DNA of 64,000 bases from Magnetospira sp. QH-2 (GTDB taxonomy: Bacteria > Pseudomonadota > Alphaproteobacteria > Rhodospirillales > Magnetospiraceae), in the NCBI RefSeq assembly GCF_000968135.1, contig NZ_FO538765.1, positions 3,174,001 through 3,238,000 of the forward strand. The letters run 5' to 3'. The stretch's first letter is position 1. Each line of letters begins with the position of its first letter. A program made the translations under genes and the position numbers. Positions 51,173-60,151 of the stretch are shown here, piece by piece. Under the pieces are notes generated by a model. That model had not been told where the DNA came from. It worked only from the letters and a program-made list of their open reading frames with translations, and did not search any database.

Positions 51173-53349
51173 CCCCTCCCGAAGACCAAGGCCCCCTCGA
51201 AGCCGCGCCCGTGCCGGCGGAAACCAAAACCGTGACCGTCGCCCTGGTGGGCAACCCCAACTGCGGCAAGACCTCTTTGTACAATGCCATCACCGGCACC
51301 AAGGAGAACGTCGGCAATTACCCGCGCGTGACGGTCAAGATCAAGCATACCACCATCGAACACCGGGGCTGGGAGATCCGTCTGGTCGATCTGCCGGGGA
51401 TCTATTCCCTGACATCGCAATCGCCGGAAGAGCGCATCGGCCGCGACTTCATCCAATATCAGCGTCCGGACATCGTTCTCAATGTGCTGGACGCGGGCAA
51501 CCTGGCCCGCAACCTGTTTTTGACCACTCAGTTGATTGAGATGGGCCGCCCGCGCCTCTACGCGCTCAACATGGCCGACGAGGCACACCGCAAGGGTATC
51601 ACGGTCGACCTGGAGGGCTTGGAGTCCATTCTCGGCGGCCATGCCATCGAGACCGTCGCCACCACCGGCGCCGGGGTCACCGAACTGCTCGATCATGTGA
51701 TCGATGTTGCCACCAATCACCTGTACGACCAGCCCAAGGCCGTCCCCTACGACAACCATTTGGAAGAGGCCCTGGACCGGGTACAGGACCTGGTCAGAGA
51801 CCTGCACCCGGGCGCCCTGGAAGCGGAACAAAGCCGCTGGCTGGCCATCAAGCTGCTGGAAGGCGACGACGAAATCCTGCGCCAGGAAGGCGAACACGGC
51901 CTGTTGATCGAGATGGTGCGCCGGGAACGCTTTGACTTGGCCCGGCACCATGGCGAGGACACCGAGATCATGTTTTCGTCGGCTCGCTATGGCTTCATCC
52001 ACGGGCTGATCAGCGAAGTCTGCGACAGTCCCTTGGCCCATGAGCACGCCAATGACCTGACCCACCGGCTGGACCGGCTGCTGCTCAACCGCTGGCTGGG
52101 CATGCCGATCTTTTTTGGCCTCATGTGGTTGATGTTCGAGACCACTTTCACCCTCGGCAATTATCCAGCCGATTGGATCGATGGCGCGGTCTCCTGGATT
52201 TCCGATGGCATCAGCGCCCTGTTGCCCGCCGGGCTGGTGCATGACCTGATCATCGACGGGGTGGTCACCGGAATGGGGGCGGTGATTGTCTTCCTGCCCT
52301 ATATCCTTATTTTGTTTTTCTTCATCGCCATGTTCAGCGAAACCGGTTATCTGGCGCGCTCCTCGTTCCTGGTCGATCGGGCCATGCATCTATTCGGACT
52401 GCACGGCAAGGCCTTCATTCCGCTGGTCATGGGCTTCGGCTGCAATGTGCCCGCCGTGATGGCCTCGCGGACCATCGAGAGTCCACAGGCGCGGCTGGTG
52501 GCGATTCTGATCAACCCTTTCATGTCCTGCTCCCAACGGCTGCCTGCCTTTATTTTGCTGTCGGGGGCCTTTTTCGCCGAGAATGCCGGACAGGTCATCT
52601 TCGCCATGTACCTGATCAGCATCGCGACGGCCATGGGCGCGGCTGTCTTCCTAACCCGCTTCGTGGTGCGTGGCGGCACCGAGACCTTTATCATGGAATT
52701 GCCGCCCTACCGGCTGCCGACCATCGGCGCCATTCTCTATCACATGTGGGACAAGGCCTGGGACTTCGTGCGCATGGTCGGCGGGGTAATCGTTGTCGGT
52801 TCGGTGGTGGTCTGGTTCCTGCAGGCCTTCCCGCAGGAGATGGACTACAGCCGCGACTACGACGGCGAGGCCACCCGCATCGAGGCCACCCAGCCCGAAG
52901 GCGCGGCCCGCGAAGACGCCATCGCCACCCTACGCGTCGAGCAGGAACGCGAACGAGTGGAAAACAGCTATCTGGGCCGCATGGGCCAGGCGGTCAGCCC
53001 GGTCTTCGCGCCGCTGGGTTTCAATTGGCAGGACACGGTTTCCATCATCACCGGCTTCTTCGCCAAGGAAATGGTGGTGGCCAGCTATGCCGTGCTCTAT
53101 GGCCAAAACGATGGCAGCGAGACCGGCTCCGAGGGCCTGCGGGGTGCCTTGGCCGGGGCCATGACACCGATCACCGCCTTTGCCTTGATGGTATTCCTGT
53201 TGCTCTATAGCCCTTGCATGTCCACCTTCGCCGCCATCAAGCGCGAGGCCGGAGGCTGGAACTGGGCCCTGTTCTCCCTCGGCTTCTCGCTGGTGGTCGG
53301 CTGGCTGTTGGCCTTTGCGGTGGTGCAGGTGGGGGCGTTGCTGGGGTAA
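51169..53349 (+). CDS. feoB: Ferrous iron transporter FeoB
   Basis: The 726-residue protein has the cytoplasmic G domain: G1 GNPNCGKTS, G2 Thr region NYPRVTV, G3 DLPGIYSL, G4 NMAD, then GDI region and two Gate domains (GYLARSSFLVDRAMHLFGLHGKAFIPLVMGFGCNVPAVMASRTI; LINPFMSCSQRLP). Start is TTG 51169, overlapping the preceding stop (TTGA), with GAAGGA six bases upstream. No feoA or feoC is adjacent. A charged insert (about residues 560-605) separates the two membrane halves. Confidence 0.94.
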   Translation: MTPPEDQGPLEAAPVPAETKTVTVALVGNPNCGKTSLYNAITGTKENVGNYPRVTVKIKHTTIEHRGWEIRLVDLPGIYSLTSQSPEERIGRDFIQYQRPDIVLNVLDAGNLARNLFLTTQLIEMGRPRLYALNMADEAHRKGITVDLEGLESILGGHAIETVATTGAGVTELLDHVIDVATNHLYDQPKAVPYDNHLEEALDRVQDLVRDLHPGALEAEQSRWLAIKLLEGDDEILRQEGEHGLLIEMVRRERFDLARHHGEDTEIMFSSARYGFIHGLISEVCDSPLAHEHANDLTHRLDRLLLNRWLGMPIFFGLMWLMFETTFTLGNYPADWIDGAVSWISDGISALLPAGLVHDLIIDGVVTGMGAVIVFLPYILILFFFIAMFSETGYLARSSFLVDRAMHLFGLHGKAFIPLVMGFGCNVPAVMASRTIESPQARLVAILINPFMSCSQRLPAFILLSGAFFAENAGQVIFAMYLISIATAMGAAVFLTRFVVRGGTETFIMELPPYRLPTIGAILYHMWDKAWDFVRMVGGVIVVGSVVVWFLQAFPQEMDYSRDYDGEATRIEATQPEGAAREDAIATLRVEQERERVENSYLGRMGQAVSPVFAPLGFNWQDTVSIITGFFAKEMVVASYAVLYGQNDGSETGSEGLRGALAGAMTPITAFALMVFLLLYSPCMSTFAAIKREAGGWNWALFSLGFSLVVGWLLAFAVVQVGALLG

Positions 53350-53353
53350 TACA

Positions 53354-53442
53354 GCGGCCCGCCCCGCCCTTCGACAAGCTCAGGGTGAGGCTAACAATCT
53401 TGGCATCATAGAGACCCTCATGCTGAGCCTGTCGAAGCATCC
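53354..53442. repeat. MITE-like repeat, copy C (ends lost)
   Basis: GCCCGCCCCGCCCTTCGACA and CTCAGGGTGAGGCTAACA, then after a divergent 20-base middle CCCTCATGCTGAGC and TGTCGAAGCAT, match the arms of copy B in the same order. The terminal CAGGCTGYTGAAAAAGT repeats are missing. Confidence 0.7.
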
Positions 53443-53467
53443 GTCCCATCAAAACCAGTGCAGCCGA

Positions 53468-53803
53468 CTATAGTATCTCCAGCACGCTCTCCGGCGGGCG
53501 GCCCATGGCGGCACGGTCGCCGTTGACCACGATGGGGCGCTCAATGGCGCGGGGGTGTTCGACCAGAGCGGCAATCAGGTCGTCGCCGTCCAAGCCGTCA
53601 ATACCTTCTTCCTTGGCTTCTTTCTTGCGGATGATGTCGCGCGGGCCCTTGCCGAGCATGGCCAGAATGGATTTCAACTCCTCGGCGCTGGGTGGGGTAT
53701 CCAGGTACAGAACGATCTCTGGCGTTATGCCCTTTTCCTCGATCAGACCGAGGGTGGTGCGCGATTTGGAACAGCGGGGATTGTGATAGATCTTGACGCT
53801 CAT
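53468..53803 (-). CDS. arsC: Arsenate reductase (ArsC) / Spx-family protein
   Basis: The 111-residue protein has the thioredoxin-fold ArsC pattern: KIYHNPRCSKSRTTLGLIEEKG with the redox Cys at about residue 11, LDTPPSAEELKSIL, and RPIVVNGDRAAMGRPPESVLEIL with the substrate-binding Arg. It uses glutathione/glutaredoxin to reduce arsenate; YffB-like relatives do not act on arsenate. No ars transport genes are nearby. ATG 53803 overlaps the stop of the channel gene (ATGA). Confidence 0.88.
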   Translation of the reverse strand: MSVKIYHNPRCSKSRTTLGLIEEKGITPEIVLYLDTPPSAEELKSILAMLGKGPRDIIRKKEAKEEGIDGLDGDDLIAALVEHPRAIERPIVVNGDRAAMGRPPESVLEIL

Positions 53804-54966
53804 GGGGTATGGATCTCCGTGGGTGGCGTGAAATCCTCGGGATTCTCCGAGGGCAGGGTTTCCACATAAAGGGACTGGCTGGGAAAGGCAAATCCGGTTC
53901 CAGCGCCCTCGACGATCTCCTTGATGCGATAGGCCAAATCTTCCTTGACCCGCAGCCATTCACCCCATTTGGTGGTCTTGGTGAAGCAATAGAGCATGAC
54001 ATCGATGGAGGAATCGGAAAAACGGTCGATGCGTACGAAAGTGGAAACCCGGGGCGGCTTTTCGAAATCCTCGTTGCCCAATACATAGGCCTCGATCTCG
54101 TCGCGTACCCGGCGCAGTTGGGCCACGCTGGAACGGTACTCCAGGCCGATGCGCCAATAGATCCGGCGGTTGGTCATGGCCGAGAAATTGATCACGGCGG
54201 AATCGGAAAATTTCGTGTTGGGCACGGTCACCGGCGCTTTGTCGAAACGACGCACCAAGGTGGAGCGAAAACCGATGTTTTCCACCGTGCCCTCCACCAC
54301 GCCGTCCACCTTGATCCAATCGCCGATCTGGAAGCGTTTTTCGGCGACAATCATCAGCCCGGCGATGAGGTTTTTGAACAGGTCTTGCGCACCCAGAGCC
54401 ACGGCGACGCCGAACAGCCCGAACCCGGCAATGATTGGCGCCACCTGTATGCCCCAGATTTCCAGGATGGTGGCGACCCCGATGGCGACGACCACCACCT
54501 TGATGGCGCTGACGGTCCAATTGACCATGGCGGTGGTGAACAGGCGCTCCATCCGGTCGAGCAGGCCGCTCATGGGACTAACCAGCGAATGCAGGGCCCA
54601 GAATATGGTGAAGGCGATCAGCGAACGGACCAGATTGGTGCCGATTTCATCCAAGGTGCCCGGCAGATCCAGGTAATCCACGGCAAAGAAGGCTCCCAGC
54701 ACCAAGGGCACAAAGCGGATAGGCTTTTCCAAGGCGGTGACGGCCAAATCATCCAAGGTAGTCCGGGTCCGGGATACGGCCCGCTGTATGGATCGAATAA
54801 CCACTCGGGTAAACAGGCGCCGGACAATCAGGAATCCGAAGAAAATCCCCAGGGCCGTGACAATGCGGCCCAGATCCACTCCATAGACCCCATCCTGCCA
54901 GACATCCCGGGTCAGCACCCAAAACTCAGCGAGCTTTTCAGCGATGTTTTCCATGGCCGATGCCAT
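53800..54966 (-). CDS. MscS-family small-conductance mechanosensitive channel
   Basis: About 388 residues with roughly five membrane spans; the last one (IIAGFGLFGVAVALGAQDLFKNLIAGLMIV) is the pore helix TM3 with Gly/Ala packing, followed by the beta domain FQIGDWIKVDGVVEGTVENIGFRSTLVRRFDKAPVTVPN. The channel opens on hypo-osmotic stress. Start could be ATG 54966 or 54954; neither has a clear ribosome site. Cotranscribed with arsC. Confidence 0.9.
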   Translation of the reverse strand: MASAMENIAEKLAEFWVLTRDVWQDGVYGVDLGRIVTALGIFFGFLIVRRLFTRVVIRSIQRAVSRTRTTLDDLAVTALEKPIRFVPLVLGAFFAVDYLDLPGTLDEIGTNLVRSLIAFTIFWALHSLVSPMSGLLDRMERLFTTAMVNWTVSAIKVVVVAIGVATILEIWGIQVAPIIAGFGLFGVAVALGAQDLFKNLIAGLMIVAEKRFQIGDWIKVDGVVEGTVENIGFRSTLVRRFDKAPVTVPNTKFSDSAVINFSAMTNRRIYWRIGLEYRSSVAQLRRVRDEIEAYVLGNEDFEKPPRVSTFVRIDRFSDSSIDVMLYCFTKTTKWGEWLRVKEDLAYRIKEIVEGAGTGFAFPSQSLYVETLPSENPEDFTPPTEIHTP

Positions 54967-54993
54967 AGCCCATTTTGACGGCAAAGTGAACCG

Positions 54994-55057
54994 GCGCGAC
55001 TCTGTTGAGACCGATCACGTTTTTCGCGTTGGATCGAAGCCGGTCAGAAGCGACGTG
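54994..55057. repeat. Degenerate copy of the 103-bp palindromic repeat
   Basis: Over 64 bases, from GCGCGACTCTGTTGAGACC through GATCACGTTTTTCGCGTT to AGCGACGTG, it follows the distal two thirds of the tandem unit at 59.7-60.0 kb with scattered changes, mostly compensating transitions. It lies between the channel and pentapeptide genes. Confidence 0.65.
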
Positions 55058-55067
55058 TTTGCGGGCC

Positions 55068-55553
55068 CTACAACAGGGCGTCGAGATCCAACTGCACCGC
55101 AAAGGGTAAGACCGTATTGGCACTCAGCCGCGCGCCGACGAGGGCCTCGGCGGAAAGTCCGGTGGTAGCGCTGAGATCCGCCCCGCGCAGGTCGGTACCG
55201 AAAAACGACGTGCCGGTCAGATTGGCACGATAGAGACTGGCATTGGTCAGCACGGCGCGATTGAGATTGGCTCCGGCCAAGTTGGCATTGTCCAGTTCGA
55301 CGCCCGTCAGATCAATGCCTTGCAGATTGTGCCCAGACAGATTGGCGCCGTAGAGGGTGCCGGGTGTCGGGGAATCGATAACCTGCTCGGCCAGGTCACT
55401 CAGCTTCACTGTGTCATTGACCGAACTGTCGCTGTAGGTCGCGCCGATTTTAGCCTGACCAATCACCGGCAGATTCTGCACGGGCGCCACCTTCAAGGAG
55501 GTGTTATCTAGGTAGTTTAGATACCCATACAATTGCGGAATAAGGCTGACCAT
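55068..55553 (-). CDS. Pentapeptide-repeat protein
   Basis: The 161-residue protein has about 12 A(N/D)LXX-type repeats from residue 68 on (GANLSGHNLQGIDLTGVELD, NLNRAVLTNASLYRANL), giving a short right-handed beta helix. The N-terminal 65 residues are not repetitive. No signal peptide. Function is not predictable; some relatives mimic DNA against gyrase, but this one is short. Confidence 0.8.
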   Translation of the reverse strand: MVSLIPQLYGYLNYLDNTSLKVAPVQNLPVIGQAKIGATYSDSSVNDTVKLSDLAEQVIDSPTPGTLYGANLSGHNLQGIDLTGVELDNANLAGANLNRAVLTNASLYRANLTGTSFFGTDLRGADLSATTGLSAEALVGARLSANTVLPFAVQLDLDALL

Positions 55554-55654
55554 TTCCCGGGTCCGGTTGTCATCGAGAAGCGCAAACCATCATACCATCG
55601 AACGGGAACCGAGGCGAATCAGCGCATTCTCGTTAAATGTGATATACTATCCGA

Positions 55655-55996
55655 ATGAGTGAGATACCCATACCCCAGGCTGAAAAAGATGGTTATTACG
55701 GCCAGGCCGCGCTTGCCTTGGTGATCGCTTTGTTGCGCGAATTGCACCACGAAGGACTGATGGATGAGGCTCGGTTCAAGCGCCTTTTGTTTTCCACCGC
55801 CGGGATCATGCGCGCACTATTGCAGATCCGCCGCGACTTCAAACCCATCGAGGACGAAGACGCCGAGGACATCGATTTCGATGCATTGATTCAAGATATG
55901 CAGATGGGCGAGGATTGGCGCAAGGAACAACAGATCGAAGCCATCCTCAAACAGGTCGAAGAGCGATTCTTCAAGCTTGAGGATGCCGCCAAATGA
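55655..55996 (+). CDS. Conserved-looking hypothetical protein, 113 residues, mainly helical
   Basis: MSEIPIPQAEKDGYYGQAAL opens the protein, followed by a hydrophobic helix (ALVIALLRELHHEGLMDE), an acidic stretch (IEDEDAEDIDFDALIQD) and a final amphipathic helix. No known domain was recognised. ATG 55655 lacks a strong ribosome site but codon use is like its neighbours. The terminator hairpin of pckG directly follows its stop. Confidence 0.65.
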   Translation: MSEIPIPQAEKDGYYGQAALALVIALLRELHHEGLMDEARFKRLLFSTAGIMRALLQIRRDFKPIEDEDAEDIDFDALIQDMQMGEDWRKEQQIEAILKQVEERFFKLEDAAK

Positions 55997-55998
55997 AA

Positions 55999-56023
55999 AC
56001 CGGCCTCCGCATGGGAGGCCGGT
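55999..56023 (-). terminator. Intrinsic terminator shared by pckG and the 113-residue gene
   Basis: Stem ACCGGCCTCC / GGAGGCCGGT with loop GCATG. On the minus strand it runs into TTTTC, so it mainly ends the pckG transcript, 25 bases after its stop. Confidence 0.75.
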
Positions 56024-56047
56024 CCGCATTCATTGATACCCGAAGGA

Positions 56048-57889
56048 TCAGCTTGGCAGGTTCCACTGGTCTGGACCGGCGGCAAGCCGTTCGCCAAAGG
56101 CCTGACGTTCGGTCTCCATCTCGGCGGGCAAGGCATCGCCAAAGGTATCGAAGTGGCCTCTGATCTCGGCCACTTCCGCCAGACCCTCGTCCTTGTTGAT
56201 GGTCATCAGACCGTCGTAGGTTTCCTTGTCAAAGTCCAAGCCGCTCCAATTGATGGCCTGATACTTGGGCATCATGCCGAACGGGCTTTCAACCGCATCG
56301 GCCTTGCCGTTGACCCGATCAACGATCCATTGCAGGACACGCATGTTCTGCCCGAAGCCCGGCCAGATGAACTTGCCGTTGGCGTCCTTGCGGAACCAGT
56401 TGACACGGAAGATCTGCGGCAGCTTGAGATCGCTGCGCTCGCCCATCTTCACCCAGTGCCCCCAATACTTGGCCATGTTGTAACCGCAGAACGGCAGCAT
56501 GGCGAACGGGTCGCGGCGGATGGCGGCCTGCCCGATGGCAGCGGCCGTGGCTTCAGAGCCCATGGTCGCAGCCATGAATACCCCATGGTTCCAATCCAAG
56601 GACTGATAAACCAGCGGGAAGGTCTTGGACAAACGGCCCCCGAAAATGAAGGCCGAGATGGGCACACCCGCCGGGTCTTCCCAAGACGGGTCGATGGACG
56701 GGCAGTTGGCCGACGGGGCGGTGAAGCGGGCATTGGGATGAGATGCCGGGGTTTCACTGGCCGGGGTCCAATCATTACCCTTCCAGTCGATAGCATGGGC
56801 CGGCGGATCACCGTCGATGCCTTCCCACCACACGTCGCCATCATCGGTCAGGGCAACGTTGGTAAAGATGCAGCCTTCCTTGATGCTGTCCATGGCGGTG
56901 GGGTTGGTGTCGTAGGAGGTTCCCGGCGCCACGCCGAAATAGCCGTATTCCGGATTGATGGCGCGCAAGGTGCCATCCGGGCCCGGCTTGATCCAGGCGA
57001 TATCGTCACCGACGGTCCAGGCTTTCCAGCCCTCGAATCCTTCCGGCGGGATCAACATGGCCAGATTGGTCTTGCCACAGGCCGACGGGAAGGCCGCGCC
57101 CACATAGGTCTTTTCACCCTCGGGGCTTTCAAGACCCAAGATCAGCATATGTTCGGCCAGCCAACCTTCGTCGCGGGCCATGGCCGAGGCGATGCGCAGG
57201 GCGAAGCACTTCTTGCCCAACAGAGCGTTACCGCCGTAGCCGGAGCCGTAAGACCAGATTTCGCGGCTTTCGGGATAGTGCACGATGTACTTATTGGACG
57301 GATCGCCTTCGCAGGGCCAGGCCGAGTCTTCCTGACCGGGTTCCAAGGGCGCGCCGACCGAATGGACGCAAGGGATGAAAGTGCCGTCATCGCCCAGCAC
57401 GTCCAGCACTTTCTTGCCCATGCGGGTCATGATGCGTTGATTGACCACCACATAGGCGCTGTCGGTCACCTGCACGCCAATATGGGCAATCGGCGACCCC
57501 AGCGGGCCCATGGAGAAGGGAATGACATACATGGTCCGTCCCTTCATGCAGCCATCGAATTTCTCGGCGAGAAGCGGGCGCATTTCGGACGGGGCCATCC
57601 AGTTGTTGGTCGGACCGGCGTCATCTTTGTTTTCGGAACAGATGTAGGTGCGATCCTCTACCCGGGCCACGTCGGACGGGTGGGAACGCGCCAGATAGCT
57701 GTTGGGGCGCTTCTCCGGGTTCAGCTTGATGAAGATGCCGGCATCCACCAGTTCACCGCACAGGCGGTCGTTTTCTTCCTGCGTTCCATCGACCCAATGG
57801 ACCTGATCGGGCTTGCACAGGGCAGCCATCTCCTTGACCCATGCCAGGAGCTTGGCGTTATTGGTAAGGTCCGTTCCGGAATTGCTCAT
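56048..57889 (-). CDS. pckG: Phosphoenolpyruvate carboxykinase (GTP)
   Basis: The 613-residue enzyme has the GTP-type PEPCK signature [12 protein letters not shown] with the reactive Cys and P-loop Lys, VGDDIAWIK with metal-binding Asp, and the R-loop [13 protein letters not shown]. It converts oxaloacetate to PEP in gluconeogenesis, or the reverse. ATG 57889 follows GAGGGA; the reading frame is open further upstream but that part has no PEPCK similarity. The GTP form is less usual in this group than ATP-type pckA. Confidence 0.95.
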   Translation of the reverse strand: MSNSGTDLTNNAKLLAWVKEMAALCKPDQVHWVDGTQEENDRLCGELVDAGIFIKLNPEKRPNSYLARSHPSDVARVEDRTYICSENKDDAGPTNNWMAPSEMRPLLAEKFDGCMKGRTMYVIPFSMGPLGSPIAHIGVQVTDSAYVVVNQRIMTRMGKKVLDVLGDDGTFIPCVHSVGAPLEPGQEDSAWPCEGDPSNKYIVHYPESREIWSYGSGYGGNALLGKKCFALRIASAMARDEGWLAEHMLILGLESPEGEKTYVGAAFPSACGKTNLAMLIPPEGFEGWKAWTVGDDIAWIKPGPDGTLRAINPEYGYFGVAPGTSYDTNPTAMDSIKEGCIFTNVALTDDGDVWWEGIDGDPPAHAIDWKGNDWTPASETPASHPNARFTAPSANCPSIDPSWEDPAGVPISAFIFGGRLSKTFPLVYQSLDWNHGVFMAATMGSEATAAAIGQAAIRRDPFAMLPFCGYNMAKYWGHWVKMGERSDLKLPQIFRVNWFRKDANGKFIWPGFGQNMRVLQWIVDRVNGKADAVESPFGMMPKYQAINWSGLDFDKETYDGLMTINKDEGLAEVAEIRGHFDTFGDALPAEMETERQAFGERLAAGPDQWNLPS

Positions 57890-58055
57890 GAGATCCCTCG
57901 ATTGCTTGGATGTTGAACATGGTGCCGGTGACGCCTCCCAAGCGGCAATCGGCGTGGGAAAAAGGGGGGGGCCGATAAGGTTTATTTTTGAGGCCATCTC
58001 CCCCGAAATTCCCCATGACGATACTCCTTGCCGTGCGGCGGGGCAACCGCGGTTG

Positions 58056-58523
58056 TTAGCCAAATAGGCGATCCGCGCCGATCCATACCGCACTGCCGAA
58101 ACCGCCGACGAAATGAAAGGTGACCGGGATCAGGCGGTAGCAATTGAAATCGCCAAAATCCGCATAAACGGCGGCGGTGGGATGGGTGGATAAAAACCGT
58201 TCCTTGGCCGCCGGATCATCGGCTTTCTCAATTCGTCCGCCAATACTGACCCGCGGGCCGGTCTGGGGGTTTTTCAGATGCTTGGCCTGTTCCACCAAAA
58301 GCGATACACGCGGGTCGCGGACCATATTGCGGGTGTGGTCGGCCAGATCCGACAGCAACAAAATGGGGCAGTAGTCATCGTCCATGGCAAATGTGGCCAG
58401 GGATGCATAGGGCGCGCCGGTGGTATCGAGGGTGGCCAGCGTGCCGACCGAACCATCGGCCAGCAATGCCTTGACCCCGCTGATATGGTCGTCGGTGATT
58501 TCGATGATCGGCGGTTCCTTCAT
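58056..58523 (-). CDS. HugZ-like FMN-binding split-barrel protein
   Basis: The 155-residue protein shows a pyridoxamine-oxidase-like split barrel: [53 protein letters not shown], and [26 protein letters not shown]. That order is typical of HugZ/HutZ haem-utilisation proteins, but the C-terminal haem-binding extension is absent. Ligand may be FMN, F420 or haem. Confidence 0.82.
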   Translation of the reverse strand: MKEPPIIEITDDHISGVKALLADGSVGTLATLDTTGAPYASLATFAMDDDYCPILLLSDLADHTRNMVRDPRVSLLVEQAKHLKNPQTGPRVSIGGRIEKADDPAAKERFLSTHPTAAVYADFGDFNCYRLIPVTFHFVGGFGSAVWIGADRLFG

Positions 58524-58538
58524 GGCGATTCTTCCCCT

Positions 58539-58958
58539 CTACACAACGCGGTCTGCGGGCTCCCGACCGTCAAAAAAGGCGCGGAGATTGTCAATCAAGC
58601 TGCGCCCAGCGGCTTCGGACCAGGATGCATCGCCATCACGGCCTGGAATGTCCCTTGGAATATGGGTAACCACGATACCGCGCGCCTTGGCGGCAGACAG
58701 GTCCATATGGTCGGTGGCGACGGAAAAGGTGGCGATGACCCGCACCGTTTCATCCAGGTTTTCAATCACCTGGGCTGTGATCGGATCGGTGGGACTGACC
58801 ACCATCCCAGCCGCATCGGCGGCGAAATCGGCGATCTCATCTTCTTCATAAGGGGCGTCGTCACCATTGAGGCGGGGCTCGAAATAGAGCTGCAAATCAT
58901 CTTCGACGGCTTCGGGCAGGGTACGGGTCACCAACAGAATGGGCGGTTGATCGGTCAT
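58539..58958 (-). pseudogene. D-2-hydroxyacid dehydrogenase with internal in-frame deletion
   Basis: The 139-residue frame begins like the catalytic domain of glyoxylate/hydroxypyruvate reductases (PPILLVTRTLPEAVEDDLQL, VIENLDETVRVIATFSVATDHMDLSAAKARGIVVTHI) and then passes, near residues 100-112, straight into what looks like the C-terminal end of the same family (EAAGRSLIDNLRAFFDGREPADRV). The NAD-binding Rossmann domain and the catalytic Arg, Glu and His, normally in the next 180 residues, are missing; full enzymes have about 320-330 residues. The frame is open, so a stable short protein is possible, but dehydrogenase activity is not. Confidence 0.7.
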
Positions 58959-59021
58959 GAGACTCCCTCCAGACAGACCTGATCCTTTTATTGCGCCCGG
59001 AACGGCGGTACAAGTAAAGCC

Positions 59022-59729
59022 ATGAATCGATCTTTCGCCTTCTCCCCTCTGCTCGTGGGGTTAGCCTTGCTGGTCAGCGCCTGCGGTCCGGATGCGCCGG
59101 TCGATTCGTTTGGCTCGGACCTGGACGCCAATTGTCGCCCGCATGATCCCATCGACAAGCTCGGGGCCGCCATCAATCCGAAAAAATTCTGGCTGGCCCG
59201 GGAATTCGAAATGCGCGCTTTCATCAAAGCGGGCGAGTCCAACATCGCCAATTCCAAGGTCTTGCTAACCGAGAACCGAACCCGCAAGAACGAGTACCGG
59301 ACCATCGCCACGGCCGAGGCCAAGAAGGCCGGATACAGCGGAGCGGACTTAAAGAACTTTATCGCCAAATACATGAAAGAACACGAGCAGATGGCGATCA
59401 GTTCCAAGCGCGCCATCGAATCGGAGAAGCGCGAATTGGCCTGGGCCATGCGCTGTCTGAAGGTGGTTCAAGGTGAGGTGCGGAAGCTCAAAGTCACGCG
59501 CGAGGAACGGGAAGCCGCCAAGCCGGCCTCCATGCGCAAGATGAAACTGACCATCGACGACCTGCGCGAGTTCGGCAGCCTGACCATTGATCAAGCCAAG
59601 ATGCTGGCCAAGGAAACCACCCTGAGCCGCAGCGACATGGCCAAGTTCCTTAGTCAGCAGCGCAATCCCCGCGTACCCCAGGATGTACGTGACGAGATTC
59701 TCGAAGCCTTTGATAAAGGCCGCCGCTAG
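59022..59729 (+). CDS. Putative lipoprotein, highly charged and helical
   Basis: The 235-residue product has a lipoprotein signal (PLLVGLALLVSAC, lipobox VSAC around residue 21). The mature part has two further Cys in SDLDANCRPHDP and AWAMRCLKVV, and a long Lys/Glu/Arg-rich helical stretch (about 75-175) likely to form coiled coil. No family recognised. The stop codon abuts the tandem repeat array, which therefore forms the 3' UTR. Confidence 0.75.
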   Translation: MNRSFAFSPLLVGLALLVSACGPDAPVDSFGSDLDANCRPHDPIDKLGAAINPKKFWLAREFEMRAFIKAGESNIANSKVLLTENRTRKNEYRTIATAEAKKAGYSGADLKNFIAKYMKEHEQMAISSKRAIESEKRELAWAMRCLKVVQGEVRKLKVTREEREAAKPASMRKMKLTIDDLREFGSLTIDQAKMLAKETTLSRSDMAKFLSQQRNPRVPQDVRDEILEAFDKGRR

Positions 59730-60037
59730 CGCGTGTCGGGTCCAATCGGACCCGTTAGACACGCGCGACCCTATTGGAATCGATCACATTTTTCGTGTTT
59801 GATCGAATCCGATCAAACACGACGTGATCTAGCGCGTGTCGGGTCCAATCGGACCCGTTAGACACGCGCGACCCTATTGGAATCGATCACATTTTTCGTG
59901 TTTGATCGAATCCGATCAAACACGACGTGATCTAGCGCGTGTCGGGTCCAATCGGACCCGTTAGACACGCGCGACCTTATTGGAATCGATCACGTTTTTC
60001 ATGTTTGATCGAATCCGATCAAACACGACGTGATCTA
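59729..60037. repeat. Three tandem 103-bp units, each with two long palindromes
   Basis: Units at 59729-59831, 59832-59934 and 59935-60037; the first two are identical and the third differs at three positions. Each unit has a hairpin GCGCGTGTCGGGTCC / GGACCC...GACACGCGC and a second of about 48 bases, GATCAC...TCGTGTTTGATCG / CGATCAAACACGA...GTGATC. Related single or partial copies are at 25041, 45603 and 54994. Confidence 0.95.
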
Positions 60038-60151
60038 AAGCCACCACCAATCCACCAGTATTTTTTGCTTTGTAGCCCAGGTTACAGAACGGCGCCACCG
60101 CGTGCCCTAGGTTTCCGGTCATCCGATTAACCCTCGTGAAGGACCGAAACC

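Noticed and set aside
56033-57916. 627-codon plus-strand frame over pckG
   Set aside because: Antisense shadow of PEP carboxykinase; low-complexity Gly/His-rich product, no ribosome site. The same applies to long frames opposite uvrD, feoB, cbbM, cbbO, hydA and the mla genes.
58056-58523. Complete haem-degrading HugZ
   Set aside because: The family's C-terminal haem-binding loop is absent; only the split-barrel part can be supported.
59729-60037. CRISPR array
   Set aside because: The units are contiguous 103-bp repeats with no unique spacers and no cas genes.
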